Shown piece by piece: positions 40,729-40,783 of a stretch of 40,783 nucleotides of DNA. Position 1 is the first letter of the stretch; the number at the start of each line of letters is the position of its first letter. The stretch lies in contig CALAAS010000015.1 of the NCBI GenBank assembly GCA_937885015.1, forward strand, positions 1 through 40,783, written 5' to 3'. The translations under genes were made by a program, and so were the position numbers. The notes under the pieces are model-generated. The model was given only the letters and a program-made list of their open reading frames with translations. It made no database searches and was not told the DNA's origin. Origin of the DNA: an uncultured Clostridium sp. GTDB taxonomy: Bacteria; Bacillota; Clostridia; Lachnospirales; Lachnospiraceae.

Positions 40729-40783
40729 ATCGAGTAGGAGGGAAATTTAAATAAATTTCCCGACCTCTCACACCACCGTGCAT
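40729..40783 (-). mobile_element. Probable 3' end of a group II intron (domains V-end and VI), cut by window edge
   Basis: Read on the minus strand from the edge, GCACGGTGGTGTGAGAGG resembles the 3' strand of domain V and the linker in bacterial group II introns whose domain V starts ACCGCCGTA. Next comes a hairpin GGGAAATTT-loop-AAATTTCCC (domain VI-like) and the end CTCCTACTCGAT, a typical intron 3' terminus. Only 55 nt are visible, so the reverse transcriptase would lie to the right. Confidence 0.55.

Overview
The window looks like chromosome from a spore-forming, anaerobic member of the Clostridia, most likely family Lachnospiraceae. The pointers are the gene order dgt-dnaG-rpoD-trmK-nif3, a sporulation sigma factor of the SigK type with no pro-sequence, a Csp-like germination protease, a two-gene SufC/SufB iron-sulfur system, short (type 2) ArgC, a DUF1540 protein and a T-box on thrS. 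No phage or conjugative block is visible. The only clear mobile remnants are the probable 3' end of a group II intron at the right edge and two families of short dispersed repeats. Family assignments come from recognised motifs and remembered relatives; no database search was run.

Layout. 1-4193 (minus): an autoregulated GntR/ABC-transporter operon whose promoter and operator overlap the terminator of a small acidic lipoprotein gene. 4658-5677 (plus): galE behind a structured leader. 5741-6743: sigK bracketed by direct copies of an 82-bp repeat. 6774-7193: a small cysteine-motif protein. 7319-15384 (minus): a complete arginine operon argG-H-C-J-B-D-F, started by a good promoter with three ArgR-like boxes. 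15441-19625 (minus): an ABC exporter-like operon (ATPase, secreted membrane-anchored protein, FtsX permease). 19896-21238 (plus): pyrB-pyrI. 21358-21728 (minus): RNase P RNA. 21791-29157 (minus): the macromolecular-synthesis operon dgt-dnaG-rpoD-trmK-nif3 plus a nucleoside-kinase-like gene. 29449-32887 (minus): the Csp-like protease and sufC-sufB. 33247-33921 (plus): a secreted repeat protein. 34057-34262: two tRNA-Leu genes. 34442-35795 (minus): infC-rpmI-rplT with an attenuator leader. 35878-36192: DUF1540. 36305-38604 (minus): thrS with T-box. 38642-39079 (plus): ssrA (tmRNA). 39122-40607 (minus): a MATE exporter. 40729-40783: group II intron end.

How it works together. Most genes are housekeeping: arginine and pyrimidine synthesis (both carbamoyl-phosphate users, argF and pyrB), the start of replication and transcription (DnaG, RpoD), translation (IF3, L35, L20, ThrRS, tRNA-Leu, tmRNA, RNase P), Fe-S assembly and sporulation/germination. 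The stretches that the genes do not explain are intergenic. First, a compact cloverleaf-like element with perfect outer arms lies at 29187-29324, with a half copy at 35835-35874. Second, a modular repeat family sits directly after the T-tracts of intrinsic terminators or inside leaders (5741, 6590, 15409, 34011 and 38288). These are the best candidates for something undescribed.
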